Shown here one piece after another: positions 8,001-16,711 of a stretch of DNA of 64,000 nt. Position 1 is the stretch's first letter. Each line of letters starts with the position of its first letter. The notes below the pieces were generated by a model, which was not told the DNA's origin, ran no database searches, and saw nothing but the letters and a program-made list of their open reading frames with translations. The position numbers and the translations under genes were made by a program. The DNA comes from Mangrovibacterium marinum (lineage in GTDB: Bacteria > Bacteroidota > Bacteroidia > Bacteroidales > Prolixibacteraceae): assembly GCF_003046625.1 (NCBI RefSeq), contig NZ_QAAD01000008.1, positions 1 through 64,000 on the forward strand, in the 5' to 3' direction.

Positions 8001-8480
8001 AAATCGAAAATGACTGTGACGGCTCGTAAATTGTAAATAGCTAAATCGTAAATCAACACAGTTTGCAGCCACGTTTACCGGGCCAGCCAGAAACATTTGG
8101 GGAGTCTGAGCCTTCTTTCATCTTCTGAGCACTGCCCCCGAAACATCGGGGGAAACTGATTACTAAAAAGAGGACATCGGATTCGTAGGATTCATAGGAA
8201 ACAGGTGCCGCGAATTGAATTCGCTTATTCTGTCTCCTCCCTGAGACTGAAAACCGCGAATGCGACTGACCATTTCCCCAAATCCTACATTTCCTACGTT
8301 TCCTACATCCTCCATCTTAAGTTTATCCTGTTGATAGTGCCCCGAAAGCCTTTTTTACCTGTAGCTTGGCTCGCCTCTTGCAGCCCTGTTTCCTAAACCA
8401 CTCCGGGACATCGGGGGCGACTGCGACTGAAAACTGCGACTGATCACTGGACACTGGCCACTGCGACTAATCACTTCCCA

Positions 8481-8577
8481 TCCCGCCCGGCAATAATTAC
8501 ATAACAGCTTCCTATAAGAACACCCGCTACGCCTCCCGCTCCGTAAGCCCTAACGCCTTGCAGCCGGTAAGCTCCGT
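8481..8577. repeat. 97-bp exact direct repeat, copy 2
   Basis: Identical to 232-328 over 97 bp in direct orientation, offset 8249 bp. It lies between the hairpin element copy B and the GIY-YIG gene. Confidence 0.85.
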
Positions 8578-8847
8578 GCCTACGCTTACCCGCTTTCAGG
8601 CTTTCAGCGGCCTTGCTACCCGGTCTTTCCGCTACGCTCCAAGCTCAGGCCGCAAGAAAGTAAAATGGGCTTACTTACGCGCTTAAGCGGCTCCGCTCTG
8701 TCTTATAGGGCCATTATGTAAAAAATGCCTCCCCCCGCACGCTGAACTGGCAACATTTCCTCATCGGGCAGCATCGCACGAATGCCACAAAAATTCCCCA
8801 ACCACCCTTGCCCTGTGAAATTCCTGCAAATTTTGTAACTTAATTCA

Positions 8848-9105
8848 ATGTACTACACCCATATTTTGCACAGCGAACTGGATGGTCAGTTCTATGCAGG
8901 TTACACACAAAATTTGAAGGAAAGATTTGAGTCGCATTGTCAGGGGCATGTTGAGTCTACCAAAAATCGACGCCCCTTGAAACTGATATATTTTGAGGCA
9001 TGCATGGATCAGGCCGATGCACTCCGCCGGGAGAAGTATTTCAAAACACATTACGGTAAGATGTTCTTAAAGAAGCGACTCAAATCGTATTTCACAGGGC
9101 GCTAA
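8848..9105 (+). CDS. GIY-YIG nuclease domain protein (UPF0213/YhbQ-like)
   Basis: 85 residues, a stand-alone GIY-YIG module. The first motif is YYTHIL, the second FYAGYT, followed by the usual STKNRRPLKLIYFE and the REKYFKTHYGKMFLKKRL tail. The catalytic Arg (LKERFESH) and Glu (LIYFEA) positions are present. Single-domain members are widespread in Bacteroidota; their cellular role is unclear, and some cleave structured DNA or RNA in vitro. No partner genes adjoin. Confidence 0.88.
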   Translation: MYYTHILHSELDGQFYAGYTQNLKERFESHCQGHVESTKNRRPLKLIYFEACMDQADALRREKYFKTHYGKMFLKKRLKSYFTGR

Positions 9106-9539
9106 GGTGCAGGGCTAAGTGTTTTACGGCCAATGCCTGCGGCCGCTTCGTTCCGCTTCACTTCAGGACACTTCGGCGCTGCGCTATCGCGCAACTACCC
9201 TCCGTGCCCTTCCGTTCTGCCTCACTCAGCCGCCTCGGCAACCCGCGCAAGAGTAGCTTGGCATTCCATTTTATTTCATGCCAGGCTACCCTTGCCTTTG
9301 CCAACCCACGCCGACGAACATCTAACCCCCTCCCACAAATTACAAACAGGCAAAGGACAACTGGTGTTTGTCTGCATTCTTCGGCAAGCCTGTTGGCATC
9401 AATTTCAGAATATTGGATATTGAAAAGGTATATTCCTTTTATTTCGGAATTATTTTAAAAGGTTATTTGTGTTTAGATATGGTGTAAAATCGGAGATGAA
9501 GCTGGCTGTTGATTTGTGTGCAAATTGTGTGCAAATAAA
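9106..9539. other. Gene-free stretch between GIY-YIG gene and tRNA terminator
   Basis: C-rich and without a convincing gene. A 12-bp inverted repeat GTAGCTTGGCAT (9253-9264) and ATGCCAGGCTAC (9278-9289) with a 13-nt loop is the clearest structure. Near the tRNA the word TTGTGTGCAAA occurs twice in direct succession (about 9514-9535), a place and pattern where an integration site might lie. Confidence 0.5.
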
Positions 9540-9572
9540 AAGAGGTTACAAGTTTTGATCTTGTAACCTCTT
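9540..9572 (-). terminator. Rho-independent terminator of tRNA-Met
   Basis: A perfect 13-bp stem AAGAGGTTACAAG (9540-9552) and CTTGTAACCTCTT (9560-9572) with a 7-nt loop, followed on the minus strand by TTTTATTT. It lies 9 bp beyond the 3' end of the tRNA. Confidence 0.88.
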
Positions 9573-9581
9573 GATTTTCAG

Positions 9582-9655
9582 TAGCGAGAGGCGGGCTTGA
9601 ACCGCCGACCTCATGATTATGAATCATGCGCTCTAACCAGCTGAGCTACCTCGCC
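9582..9655 (-). tRNA. tRNA-Met (CAT), elongator type
   Basis: Full cloverleaf on the minus strand: acceptor arm with seven pairs (G-U at both ends), D-arm GTAGCTCAGCTGGTTAGAGC, anticodon stem CATGA/TCATG with loop TTCATAA, T-arm GGCGG-TTCAAGC-CCGCC, discriminator A. CCA is not encoded. The D-arm matches elongator tRNA-Met; tRNA-Ile2 with a modified CAT anticodon cannot be fully excluded. The 3' end faces the accessory island. Confidence 0.93.
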
Positions 9656-9827
9656 ATTTTTTGTAGAACTGATGCGCTTTTGATCATCTGCGTTGTTCAA
9701 AATTGCGGTGCAAATATAGCATTTAATTTTTACGATATGCAAGCGTTTTTCTGAAAAATATTTTGCCAATTTTATTTTCATTGGCTAATTGACCGATTAT
9801 AACTATATTGCACCAAACATTACAACT

Positions 9828-10211
9828 ATGACCGCAAAATCAAAAATTCAACTTGAGTTCCCGATCAAATGTTCTCCAAGTGTATTGTATAATCGTTTTA
9901 GTACTGCATCGGGGCTTAGCGAGTGGTTCGCCGACGATGTGCATGTAAAAGGGAAGAATTACACTTTTATTTGGGAGGGCGCCGAGCAAGTTGCCGAGAT
10001 GATCCAAAATAAAGACAGTCGCTTGGTGCGCTACAAGTGGGAAGACGACGAAGATGAGGAAACTTACTTCGAGTTTTTGATCACCAAAGACGAGCTGACA
10101 GGCGATGTTACCCTCCTGATTACCGATTTTGCGGAGGAAGACGAAATTGATGAAGCCACTGAACTTTGGAACTCGCAGATAACCGATTTGCGAAGGATTC
10201 TGGGTTGTTAA
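9828..10211 (+). CDS. START-like domain protein (SRPBCC/AHSA1-like)
   Basis: 127 residues from the ATG at 9828. It resembles a compact helix-grip ligand-binding domain: KIQLEFPIKCSPSVLYNRFSTASGLSEWFADDV is the typical opening (shown from residue 5), and the C-terminal helix LWNSQITDLRRILG closes the pocket. It is very acidic in the middle. Bacteroidota carry this START_2-type protein next to the LptF/G permease, as here; the ligand is unknown. Confidence 0.85.
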   Translation: MTAKSKIQLEFPIKCSPSVLYNRFSTASGLSEWFADDVHVKGKNYTFIWEGAEQVAEMIQNKDSRLVRYKWEDDEDEETYFEFLITKDELTGDVTLLITDFAEEDEIDEATELWNSQITDLRRILGC

Positions 10212-10222
10212 GATCGATTAAC

Positions 10223-10252
10223 TTTAATTTTTTCCAAAATAGCTTAGCTTTG
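10223..10252 (+). promoter_or_regulatory. Putative promoter of the LptF/G gene
   Basis: TAGCTTTG at 10245-10252 fits the -7 consensus TAnnTTTG exactly; TTTA at 10223-10226 is a near -33 element at 18-bp spacing. The start codon lies 22 bp downstream. Confidence 0.5.
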
Positions 10253-10274
10253 TATCGTTTCCCAAATCATTCAA

Positions 10275-11783
10275 ATGAAACGATTACATCAATATGTGCT
10301 GAAGAGTTTTCTGGGTCCTTTCTTTATGACCTTTTTCATCTGTGTATTTATCCTGCTGATGCAGTTTTTGTGGAAATACATCGACGATATGGTAGGCAAG
10401 GGGCTGGAATGGAGTATTGTAGGCGAGTTGCTGCTTTATGCTTCCCTGGGGCTGGTGCCGATGGCCTTTCCGTTGGCCACGTTGCTGGCGTCAATCATGA
10501 CCTTTGGTAGTTTGGGCGAAAACTATGAGCTGGTGGCTATGAAAGCCTCGGGCATTTCGCTGTTCCGCATCATGAAGCCTTTGGTGTTTGTTGCCGTTGG
10601 CCTGGCTTTGTTTGCTTTTTATTTTTCCAATAATATCCTGCCGCAAACCAACCTGAAGTTTGGCGCTCTGATGGCGAGCATTAAGAAGCAGAAGCCAGAG
10701 ATGGTTATCTCGGAAGGCGTGTTTACCAACGATATTGATGGTTACAGCATCAAGGTGGATCGAAAAAGCAAGAAGAGCAATTTGCTCTACGGAATTCTGA
10801 TTTACGATCATACCGAAAATCAGGGAAACACCTCGGTAACGGTTGCCGACTCGGGATTCATGAAGATCTCGGAAGATAAGAAGTTCATGATTATGACCTT
10901 GTTCTCGGGCGAAACGGCCATTGATGAAAACCCGCGGCAAAGCCGGCGCGACAAGCGCTACTCTTTTCGGCGTACGCATTTCGAGAAGCAAATTGTTACC
11001 GTTCCGCTGAAAGGTTTCGATTTTAAGCGCACCGACGAGGATAACCTCCGCAACATGTACCGGATGCTTACCCTGCGGCAATTGGAGCACTTCGAAGATT
11101 CGTTGTACACGGACTATAACCAACGCGTGCGGCGTTTTGCCATCAACATGCGCTATAACCAGAAGTTAAACCGCTCGGTGGTGGATCTGACCCAGGTGGT
11201 GGATTCGCTAAAGACCTACCATCCGATGGGGGAGGTGCACGCGGTGAATTTCGACTCGTTGATGGTGAACCAGGATCCGATGCAGAAGGACGAAGTGCTG
11301 CAGACGGCTCTGAGCCAGGCGCGCATGAACAAGCAAACCATCGATCAGAATGTCTTCGAACTTTACAATATTAAGAAATCGCTGAATAAATATTCGATGG
11401 AGAAACATCGCAAGTTTACCTGGTCGGTTGCTTGCCTGATTTTTTTCTTTATCGGTGCGCCCCTGGGGGCCATTATTCGCAAGGGTGGGCTCGGAATGCC
11501 TACTGTTGTCTCCATCCTGATGTTTATCCTGTACTATATGGTGGCCATCTCGGGCGAAAAGGCAGCCCGCGAGGATGTCTGGACCATGGTTGAAGGGATG
11601 TGGTTGTCGACCTTTATCTTCTTCCCTCTGGGATTTTTCCTGACCTACAAGGCGGCAACTGATTCCGGTTTGTTAAATGTGGAGACATATCAGTACAAAA
11701 TCCGGAAATTCATCAACTTTATTCTTCGAAGAAAGAATGATTCTGTAAATTCCGATCATGCGAATCCTACAACTAACCAATAA
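10275..11783 (+). CDS. LptF/LptG-family permease (YjgP/YjgQ)
   Basis: 502 residues. Membrane subunit of the lipopolysaccharide export ABC transporter, which extracts LPS from the inner membrane towards LptC/LptA. Three transmembrane helices lie in the first 125 residues, a large periplasmic beta-jellyroll in residues about 130-385, and three helices in the last 110. The periplasmic domain is longer than in E. coli LptF/G, as is usual in Bacteroidota, and includes a helical insertion around residues 250-370. The 3' end overlaps the next gene by 26 bp, so the LPS permease and two glycosyltransferases form one transcription unit. Confidence 0.92.
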   Translation: MKRLHQYVLKSFLGPFFMTFFICVFILLMQFLWKYIDDMVGKGLEWSIVGELLLYASLGLVPMAFPLATLLASIMTFGSLGENYELVAMKASGISLFRIMKPLVFVAVGLALFAFYFSNNILPQTNLKFGALMASIKKQKPEMVISEGVFTNDIDGYSIKVDRKSKKSNLLYGILIYDHTENQGNTSVTVADSGFMKISEDKKFMIMTLFSGETAIDENPRQSRRDKRYSFRRTHFEKQIVTVPLKGFDFKRTDEDNLRNMYRMLTLRQLEHFEDSLYTDYNQRVRRFAINMRYNQKLNRSVVDLTQVVDSLKTYHPMGEVHAVNFDSLMVNQDPMQKDEVLQTALSQARMNKQTIDQNVFELYNIKKSLNKYSMEKHRKFTWSVACLIFFFIGAPLGAIIRKGGLGMPTVVSILMFILYYMVAISGEKAAREDVWTMVEGMWLSTFIFFPLGFFLTYKAATDSGLLNVETYQYKIRKFINFILRRKNDSVNSDHANPTTNQ

Positions 11784-12963
11784 AACTCCCTGGCCACCAA
11801 CCGACGGTGGTGCTATTGCTACGCTCAACTTGTCCAAAGGATTTTTCCTGCTGGGGCACGAGGTGACTATTTTGGCGATGAACACGGAAAAACATGCCAC
11901 CCGCCTGGAGGACATTCCCGAACATTTAGCCGCACAAATTCGATTTAAACTGGTTGATGTGCCTGCCCGAATCACCATCCGGGGGGCCTTGCAGAACTTG
12001 TTATTTTCGGATCTGCCCTATAATGCCGCCCGCTTTATAAGCGAGGACTACAGTCGCGCTTTGATCGATTTGCTCGAGGCGGAGGAATTTGATGTGATCC
12101 AGCTGGAGGGGCTGTACCTCTGTCCTTACATCCCGCTAATTCGGCAGCATAGCAAAGCCTTGATCGCCTATCGGGCTCATAATATCGAACATGAAATATG
12201 GGAACGTACCAAGCGGGTTGCTTCAGGCTTTCATCGTCTCTACCTAAGTTGGCTGGCCCGGCGGATTAAAAAATTCGGATTAAGTTACCTGAATTCCTAC
12301 GATGTTTTGGTTTCTATTACCGATCGCGACGGCGAGTATCTGGATCGCATTGGAAACACCAAGCCCCGGATTACGTCACAAACCGGGATTGACTTGTCAA
12401 GCCTGGTGCCTAACGTGAAAGATCTGGACTTTCCGTCGCTGTTTCATATTGGCTCGCTCGAGTGGGGGCCTAACCAGGAAGGTTTGTTGTGGTTTCTGAA
12501 CCAATGCTGGCCGTTGATCCATCACAAATATCCGGAGTTGAAGTTTTACGTCGCCGGGCGAAATGCGCCGCAATGGCTGGCTGCCAAGCTGAAGATGCCG
12601 AACGTGGTTTTTCTGGGTGAAATTGACGATGCCTACCAGTTTATGAACTCCAAGGCCGTGATGATGGTTCCTTTGCGTTCGGGATCGGGTATGCGGATTA
12701 AAATTGTGGAAGGGATGGCGCTGGGAAAAGCCATCGTCACAACCTCAATTGGCGTGGAAGGGATTGCTGCCACCGACCGGGAGCAGCTGCTGATCGCCAA
12801 TGATCCGGATGCGTTTTTGCAGGCAGTTACGGCTTTGATTGAGGATCGGGAGCTTTTTAAAAAGCTTTCGAAAAATGCGGTGGAGTTCATTCGGGAGAAG
12901 TTCGACAATATGACCATTGCCTCGTCGTTGGTCGATTTTTACAAGAAACAGCTGAATGCTTGA
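11758..12963 (+). CDS. Glycosyltransferase family 4-type protein
   Basis: 401 residues with GT-B architecture. The N-terminal acceptor domain opens MRILQLTNKTPWPPTDGGA; the C-terminal donor domain has LFHIGSLEWGPNQEGLLWF and the signature SGMRIKIVEGMALGKAIVTT with the conserved Glu. No signal or membrane segment is present, so it acts at the cytoplasmic face. It overlaps the LptF/G gene in front and the GT2 gene behind (8 bp), which fits a role in LPS or surface polysaccharide assembly. Sugar specificity is not readable. Confidence 0.9.
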   Translation: MRILQLTNKTPWPPTDGGAIATLNLSKGFFLLGHEVTILAMNTEKHATRLEDIPEHLAAQIRFKLVDVPARITIRGALQNLLFSDLPYNAARFISEDYSRALIDLLEAEEFDVIQLEGLYLCPYIPLIRQHSKALIAYRAHNIEHEIWERTKRVASGFHRLYLSWLARRIKKFGLSYLNSYDVLVSITDRDGEYLDRIGNTKPRITSQTGIDLSSLVPNVKDLDFPSLFHIGSLEWGPNQEGLLWFLNQCWPLIHHKYPELKFYVAGRNAPQWLAAKLKMPNVVFLGEIDDAYQFMNSKAVMMVPLRSGSGMRIKIVEGMALGKAIVTTSIGVEGIAATDREQLLIANDPDAFLQAVTALIEDRELFKKLSKNAVEFIREKFDNMTIASSLVDFYKKQLNA

Positions 12964-14128
12964 GTGGACCTTCTGGATAGCACTGATCACCCTCTTTTAC
13001 ACGTATGTGGGGTATGGCCTGGCGTTGGGCTTGTTGGTTGCGTTGAAGCGTTTGTGGCGCCGGCCGCAGCCGCTGTTGCTTCCCGCCGAGTGGCCCGAAG
13101 TGTGTCTGTTTGTGACCGCTTATAACGAAGCAGACTGTGTGGCGGCTAAAGTTGAAAACTCGCTGCAGCTCAACTATCCGGCATCCAAACTGAAGTTTTT
13201 GTGGATTACCGATGGCTCGGACGATGGAACACCTGAGCTGTTGACGAAATATCCCGGGATAAGAGTGGAGCATTTGCCCGAGCGGCGGGGAAAAGTTCAT
13301 GCGATGAACCGGGGGATGCAGTTCGTTGATACGCCTTATGTGGTTTTTACCGATGCCAATACCATGCTCTCACCAGAGGCCATTCAGCAGCTGATCCGCC
13401 ATTTTCAGGATCCGCAGGTGGCTTGTGTAGCCGGCGAAAAGAGGGTGCTGGCTGCCGACTGGAGTAATGTTGCTGCCGGCGGTGAAAAGATGTACTGGAG
13501 TTTCGAGTCGACGATCAAGCAACTGGAGTCGGAGCTGAGCTCGGTGGTGGGGGCGGCCGGTGAGCTGTTTGCCCTTCGTACCAGTCAGTTTCAGCCCCCG
13601 AGTGCGGATAGCCTGCTCGACGATTTTCAACTATCCATGGGACTGGCCATTGCCGGTTATCGGGTTGTTTACGAACCGGCAGCGGTAGCTGTCGAGCAGG
13701 CATCGCTGAATGTGAGCGAAGAACTCAAACGAAAAAACCGGATTGCTGCCGGAGGACTTCAGTCGATGGTGCGCATGCCAGGGCTGCTTAATCCCTTTCG
13801 GGTGGGCTGGCTGAGCTTTCAATATTTCTCGCATAAAGTTCTGCGATGGACCCTGGCTCCATGGGCCTTAGTGCTTGCTTTGGTAACCAACATCTTGCTT
13901 GTTGCCGGCAATTCTTCAGAATTAATTTACATCATTCTGCTGGTCCTGCAAGGCCTGTGGTATCTGTTTGCAGGTATGGGTTTTATGCTTGAAGGCCGGT
14001 GCCGCGGTAACAAGCTTTTTTTTATTCCGTATTACTTTACTGCCATTCATATCGCTGCATTTACAGGTCTTTACAGGCTTGTGCGGCGTAAGCAGTCGGT
14101 GGCCTGGGAGCAGGCCCGCCGGGCATAA
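12956..14128 (+). CDS. Membrane-bound family 2 glycosyltransferase
   Basis: 390 residues. An N-terminal transmembrane helix (about 5-30) precedes a GT-A catalytic domain: FVTAYNEADCV, WITDGSDDGT, VFTDANTML (metal-binding Asp), DDFQLSMG and RKNRIAAGG are in the order of processive-type GT2 enzymes. Three or four helices follow at about 285-375. It resembles polysaccharide synthases of the hyaluronan/chitooligosaccharide type, but the product is unknown. It overlaps the preceding glycosyltransferase gene by 8 bp. Confidence 0.9.
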   Translation: MLEWTFWIALITLFYTYVGYGLALGLLVALKRLWRRPQPLLLPAEWPEVCLFVTAYNEADCVAAKVENSLQLNYPASKLKFLWITDGSDDGTPELLTKYPGIRVEHLPERRGKVHAMNRGMQFVDTPYVVFTDANTMLSPEAIQQLIRHFQDPQVACVAGEKRVLAADWSNVAAGGEKMYWSFESTIKQLESELSSVVGAAGELFALRTSQFQPPSADSLLDDFQLSMGLAIAGYRVVYEPAAVAVEQASLNVSEELKRKNRIAAGGLQSMVRMPGLLNPFRVGWLSFQYFSHKVLRWTLAPWALVLALVTNILLVAGNSSELIYIILLVLQGLWYLFAGMGFMLEGRCRGNKLFFIPYYFTAIHIAAFTGLYRLVRRKQSVAWEQARRA

Positions 14129-14141
14129 GCGAGCAAAGTTA

Positions 14142-14171
14142 TTTGTAAATCGATAAAATTGCTTAGTTTTG
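14142..14171 (+). promoter_or_regulatory. Promoter of ribBA
   Basis: TTTG at 14142-14145 and TAGTTTTG at 14164-14171, spacing 18 bp: both elements of the Bacteroidota housekeeping promoter match. Transcription would start near 14178, leaving a leader of about 24 nt, which rules out an FMN riboswitch. Confidence 0.7.
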
Positions 14172-14201
14172 CAGCGGCATTTTGAAAACCAACCAATTAT
14201 A

Positions 14202-15425
14202 ATGAGCGAGTTCAAATTAAATACAATTCCTGAAGCGATCCAAGCCATTAAAAATGGTGACTTGGTTATCGTTGTCGATGACGAAGATCGCGAAAATGAA
14301 GGTGACTTTATTGCAGCCGCCGAGTTAATGACTCCCGAGAAAGTGAATTTCATGGCTACGCATGGTCGCGGGTTGATCTGTGTTCCATTAACGGAAAAGC
14401 GTTGCGATGAGCTGGAGCTCGACCTGATGGTCGGGAGAAACACCTCGTCGCACGAAACACCTTTTACCGTTTCTGTTGATTTGATTGGCTACGGATGTAC
14501 AACCGGTATTTCGGCCGCCGATCGGGCCAAGACCATTCAGGCTTTGGTGAATAAAGAGACCAAGCCGGCAGAACTGGGACGCCCGGGACATATTTTCCCC
14601 TTGAAAGCCAAGGAACGTGGGGTGCTGCGTCGTGCAGGACACACTGAGGCGGCGATCGATTTGGCCCGACTAGCCGGACTGGAACCAGCTGGTGTCTTAG
14701 TCGAGATTATGAACGAAGATGGTACCATGGCTCGTTTGCCCGAGTTGATGAAGGTGGCTGAACGTTTCAATTTGAAGATTGTGACGATCAAAGATCTGAT
14801 TGAGTACTTGCAGGATTCTGAAAGTCTCATCGAGCGGGGAGAGCAAGTTCCCATACCCACCAAATACGGAGACTTCAATATCATTCCCTTCCGCCAAAAG
14901 ACAAACGGTATGGAGCATGTTGCTCTGGTGAAAGGGAGCTGGGAAAAAGACGAAGAAATCTTGGTCCGCATGCACTCATCCTGCATGACCGGCGATATTT
15001 TTGGGTCGATGCGTTGCGAGTGTGGCGATCAGCTGCATAAAGCCATGGAGATGATTGAAAAAGCCGGTAAGGGCGTGATTGTTTATATGTTGCAGGAAGG
15101 TCGCGGTATCGGTTTGATGAACAAAATTGCAGCCTACAAATTACAGGATGAAGGGATGGATACCGTGGAAGCCAACATTCACCTGGGCTTTAAAGCCGAC
15201 GAACGCGACTATGGCGTAGGCGCACAAATCTTACAAAGCTTAGGGGTGAAAAAGATGAAGCTAATGACCAATAACCCGGTAAAACGGGTGGGCATTGAAG
15301 GCTACGGCTTAACGGTTACATCAACGGTGAACATCGAAATTGAACCCAATGAGTATAACCAGCGCTACTTGAAGACAAAGCGCGACCGGATGGGACATTT
15401 CCTGCAAAAATTTAAATACGATTAA
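14202..15425 (+). CDS. ribBA: Bifunctional 3,4-dihydroxy-2-butanone-4-phosphate synthase / GTP cyclohydrolase II
   Basis: 407 residues from the ATG at 14202 (an upstream TTG at 14169 falls inside the promoter). The RibB half (about 1-200) carries the acidic [10 protein letters not shown] motif, which makes the four-carbon unit from ribulose 5-phosphate. The RibA half (about 205-400) has the zinc motif [18 protein letters not shown] and opens GTP. Together they supply both precursors of riboflavin. It has its own promoter and is followed 5 bp later by the DUF5522 gene, so the two are probably co-transcribed. Confidence 0.96.
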   Translation: MSEFKLNTIPEAIQAIKNGDLVIVVDDEDRENEGDFIAAAELMTPEKVNFMATHGRGLICVPLTEKRCDELELDLMVGRNTSSHETPFTVSVDLIGYGCTTGISAADRAKTIQALVNKETKPAELGRPGHIFPLKAKERGVLRRAGHTEAAIDLARLAGLEPAGVLVEIMNEDGTMARLPELMKVAERFNLKIVTIKDLIEYLQDSESLIERGEQVPIPTKYGDFNIIPFRQKTNGMEHVALVKGSWEKDEEILVRMHSSCMTGDIFGSMRCECGDQLHKAMEMIEKAGKGVIVYMLQEGRGIGLMNKIAAYKLQDEGMDTVEANIHLGFKADERDYGVGAQILQSLGVKKMKLMTNNPVKRVGIEGYGLTVTSTVNIEIEPNEYNQRYLKTKRDRMGHFLQKFKYD

Positions 15426-15430
15426 GCGCC

Positions 15431-15652
15431 ATGGGCATGTTTGATCACCTGTTTAGCGACGGGTACGACGATACAGTCGAGGGGATCGACTACTACATGA
15501 CGAAAGAGGGATACCGGGTGATGACTGAAAGCTATCTGGTAAAACGCGGATATTGCTGTTCGAACGGCTGTCGTCATTGTCCGTACGATCCCAAAGCGAT
15601 GAAAGGGAACCGAACCCTGAGGCCCGATGTGGCAAAAAAATATAAGTTATAA
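15431..15652 (+). CDS. DUF5522 family small cysteine-rich protein
   Basis: 73 residues. The conserved core is YYMTKEGYRVMTESYLVKRG followed by YCCSNGCRHCPYDP; the five Cys/His positions could bind a metal or cluster. Function is unknown. It lies 5 bp after ribBA and directly before a terminator, so it ends the transcript. Confidence 0.85.
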   Translation: MGMFDHLFSDGYDDTVEGIDYYMTKEGYRVMTESYLVKRGYCCSNGCRHCPYDPKAMKGNRTLRPDVAKKYKL

Positions 15653-15657
15653 GTAAG

Positions 15658-15686
15658 AGGCTGTCCCTCGGGATGGCCTTTTTTTT
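15658..15686 (+). terminator. Rho-independent terminator after ribBA-DUF5522
   Basis: Stem AGGCTGTCC (15658-15666) pairs with GGATGGCCT (15671-15679) with two G-U pairs and a 4-nt loop, followed by eight T. Confidence 0.88.
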
Positions 15687-16610
15687 GAACGTCTCTTTTT
15701 TGACGTTTAAGCGAGCGTTCCGTCAATTCTAATTTGTATAAACAAGGATCTTTTGTCCTACCGGACGGGTTTTACTCTTTGCCTTGAAGCAAAGAGTAAA
15801 CAGAAAATTCAAGGCTAATTTTTATCTTCAGGTGTCAGCTCCCGAAAGCTAAGTTCAACCGGGTGATTTCCTCCTCGCGTCGGAACGTCCCGGTTTCTCT
15901 AAGCTTCCGGTTCGCCTCTCACCATCGATAAAAAGTAGGCCGGTCCCGCTCCGAGCGAGCTTTCGTCCTCTCTAAAATGCCTTCTGCTGTCTTCCACCAC
16001 TTTCATTCCTGTTGGTGATTCCCGGGAATCATGAAGGTTTTTTGTGAAAGTCCCTTTTTCGACGCTTAAGCGAGCGTTCCGTCAATTCTAATTTGTATAA
16101 AAAAGGATCTTTTGTCCTACCGGATGGTTTTTCACTTTTCAGCAATGGCTTTAGCCATTCAATACCGATTAGCTTCAAAAGTGTCGCATCCTATCACTTC
16201 GTTCCAATGCTCCTTTTTCAGTCTATCGGCATTATACCGTCCTATTTCATAGCATAAATTAGCCTGTAAAACGGTATAATTTGGGTAGCACGAAAGGCAA
16301 CACGAAGATTCTCCCGTCCCGTATGGGACGGAATTTTCTCCGGTCGTCGTTAAGCTACCCAGATTGCATCCCTCCGGGATTGCAGGAAGCTTTTCGTTTG
16401 ATTCCGGTCATGATAGAAACAGGCCACTCGGTCCCAACTCTTGCTCGGTGATGCTGTTTTGGACAACAACCCGATAACTTTTGAAAACAATGACAACCCG
16501 ACAACTCATTGGAACTACGATAACTACGATCTCCGACTTTCCTATCTGCAAGCAATTTCTGTTGAATCACGATGCCTTTTTCGATGCTTTCTTTTTAGCC
16601 TGAAGATCCA
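15687..16610. repeat. Composite palindromic intergenic element, copy 1
   Basis: About 0.9 kb without a gene, made of repeated and palindromic modules. A 71-72 bp direct repeat lies at 15702-15773 and 16061-16131. Palindromes include GATTCCCGGGAATC (16018-16031), AATGGCTTTAGCCATT (about 16144-16159), CCGTCCCGTATGGGACGG (about 16315-16332) and ATCCCTCCGGGAT (about 16368-16380). Modules 15999-16033 and 16343-16407 recur at 35054-35088 (identical) and 35399-35463 (nearly identical), in the same order. The word CAACCCGATAAC near 16468 also recurs at about 34998. Confidence 0.75.
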
Positions 16611-16711
16611 ATAATCCAACAATCCGACCGTCTGTTTTGAATTTTATTGCTTAAACTTGCCTGTGCGGTAGCACCAACAAACCGAAAAGTGTTACCGCTG
16701 TTTAAATAGGT

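Larger units (their letters stand above)
7781..8847. other. Gene-free stretch with repeats and inverted repeats
   Basis: No convincing coding sequence in about 1.07 kb. It contains the hairpin element at 7942-8000, an imperfect palindrome around GCGCACTTTTGCAAAGTG (about 7897), a short hairpin CCCCCGA-aaca-TCGGGGG (about 8145-8162), a run of CCTACnTTTCCTAC words (about 8284-8310), an imperfect ACTG-word array at 8419-8475 and the 97-bp repeat copy 2. The composition is that of a repeat-rich island margin. Confidence 0.6.

Noticed and set aside
7775-8396. Short frames of 73 and 63 codons downstream of the IS4-family element
   Set aside because: They run through the hairpin repeat and word arrays; no start context or protein features.
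9133-9458. Two overlapping open frames (96 and 84 codons) in the C-rich region before tRNA-Met
   Set aside because: Low-complexity products with no conserved motif; the region contains inverted repeats and looks non-coding.
1-9581. Complete integrative element with tRNA-end duplication
   Set aside because: I found no second copy of the tRNA-Met 3' end and no integrase in the window, so only a weaker boundary suggestion is given.
10491-11123. Long open frame on the minus strand (210 codons) inside the LptF/G gene
   Set aside because: Fully covered by a clear LptF/G coding sequence on the other strand; His/Gln-rich composition is that of an antisense shadow.
14129-14201. Possible FMN riboswitch before ribBA
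   Set aside because: The leader after the promoter is only about 24 nt, far too short for an RFN element.
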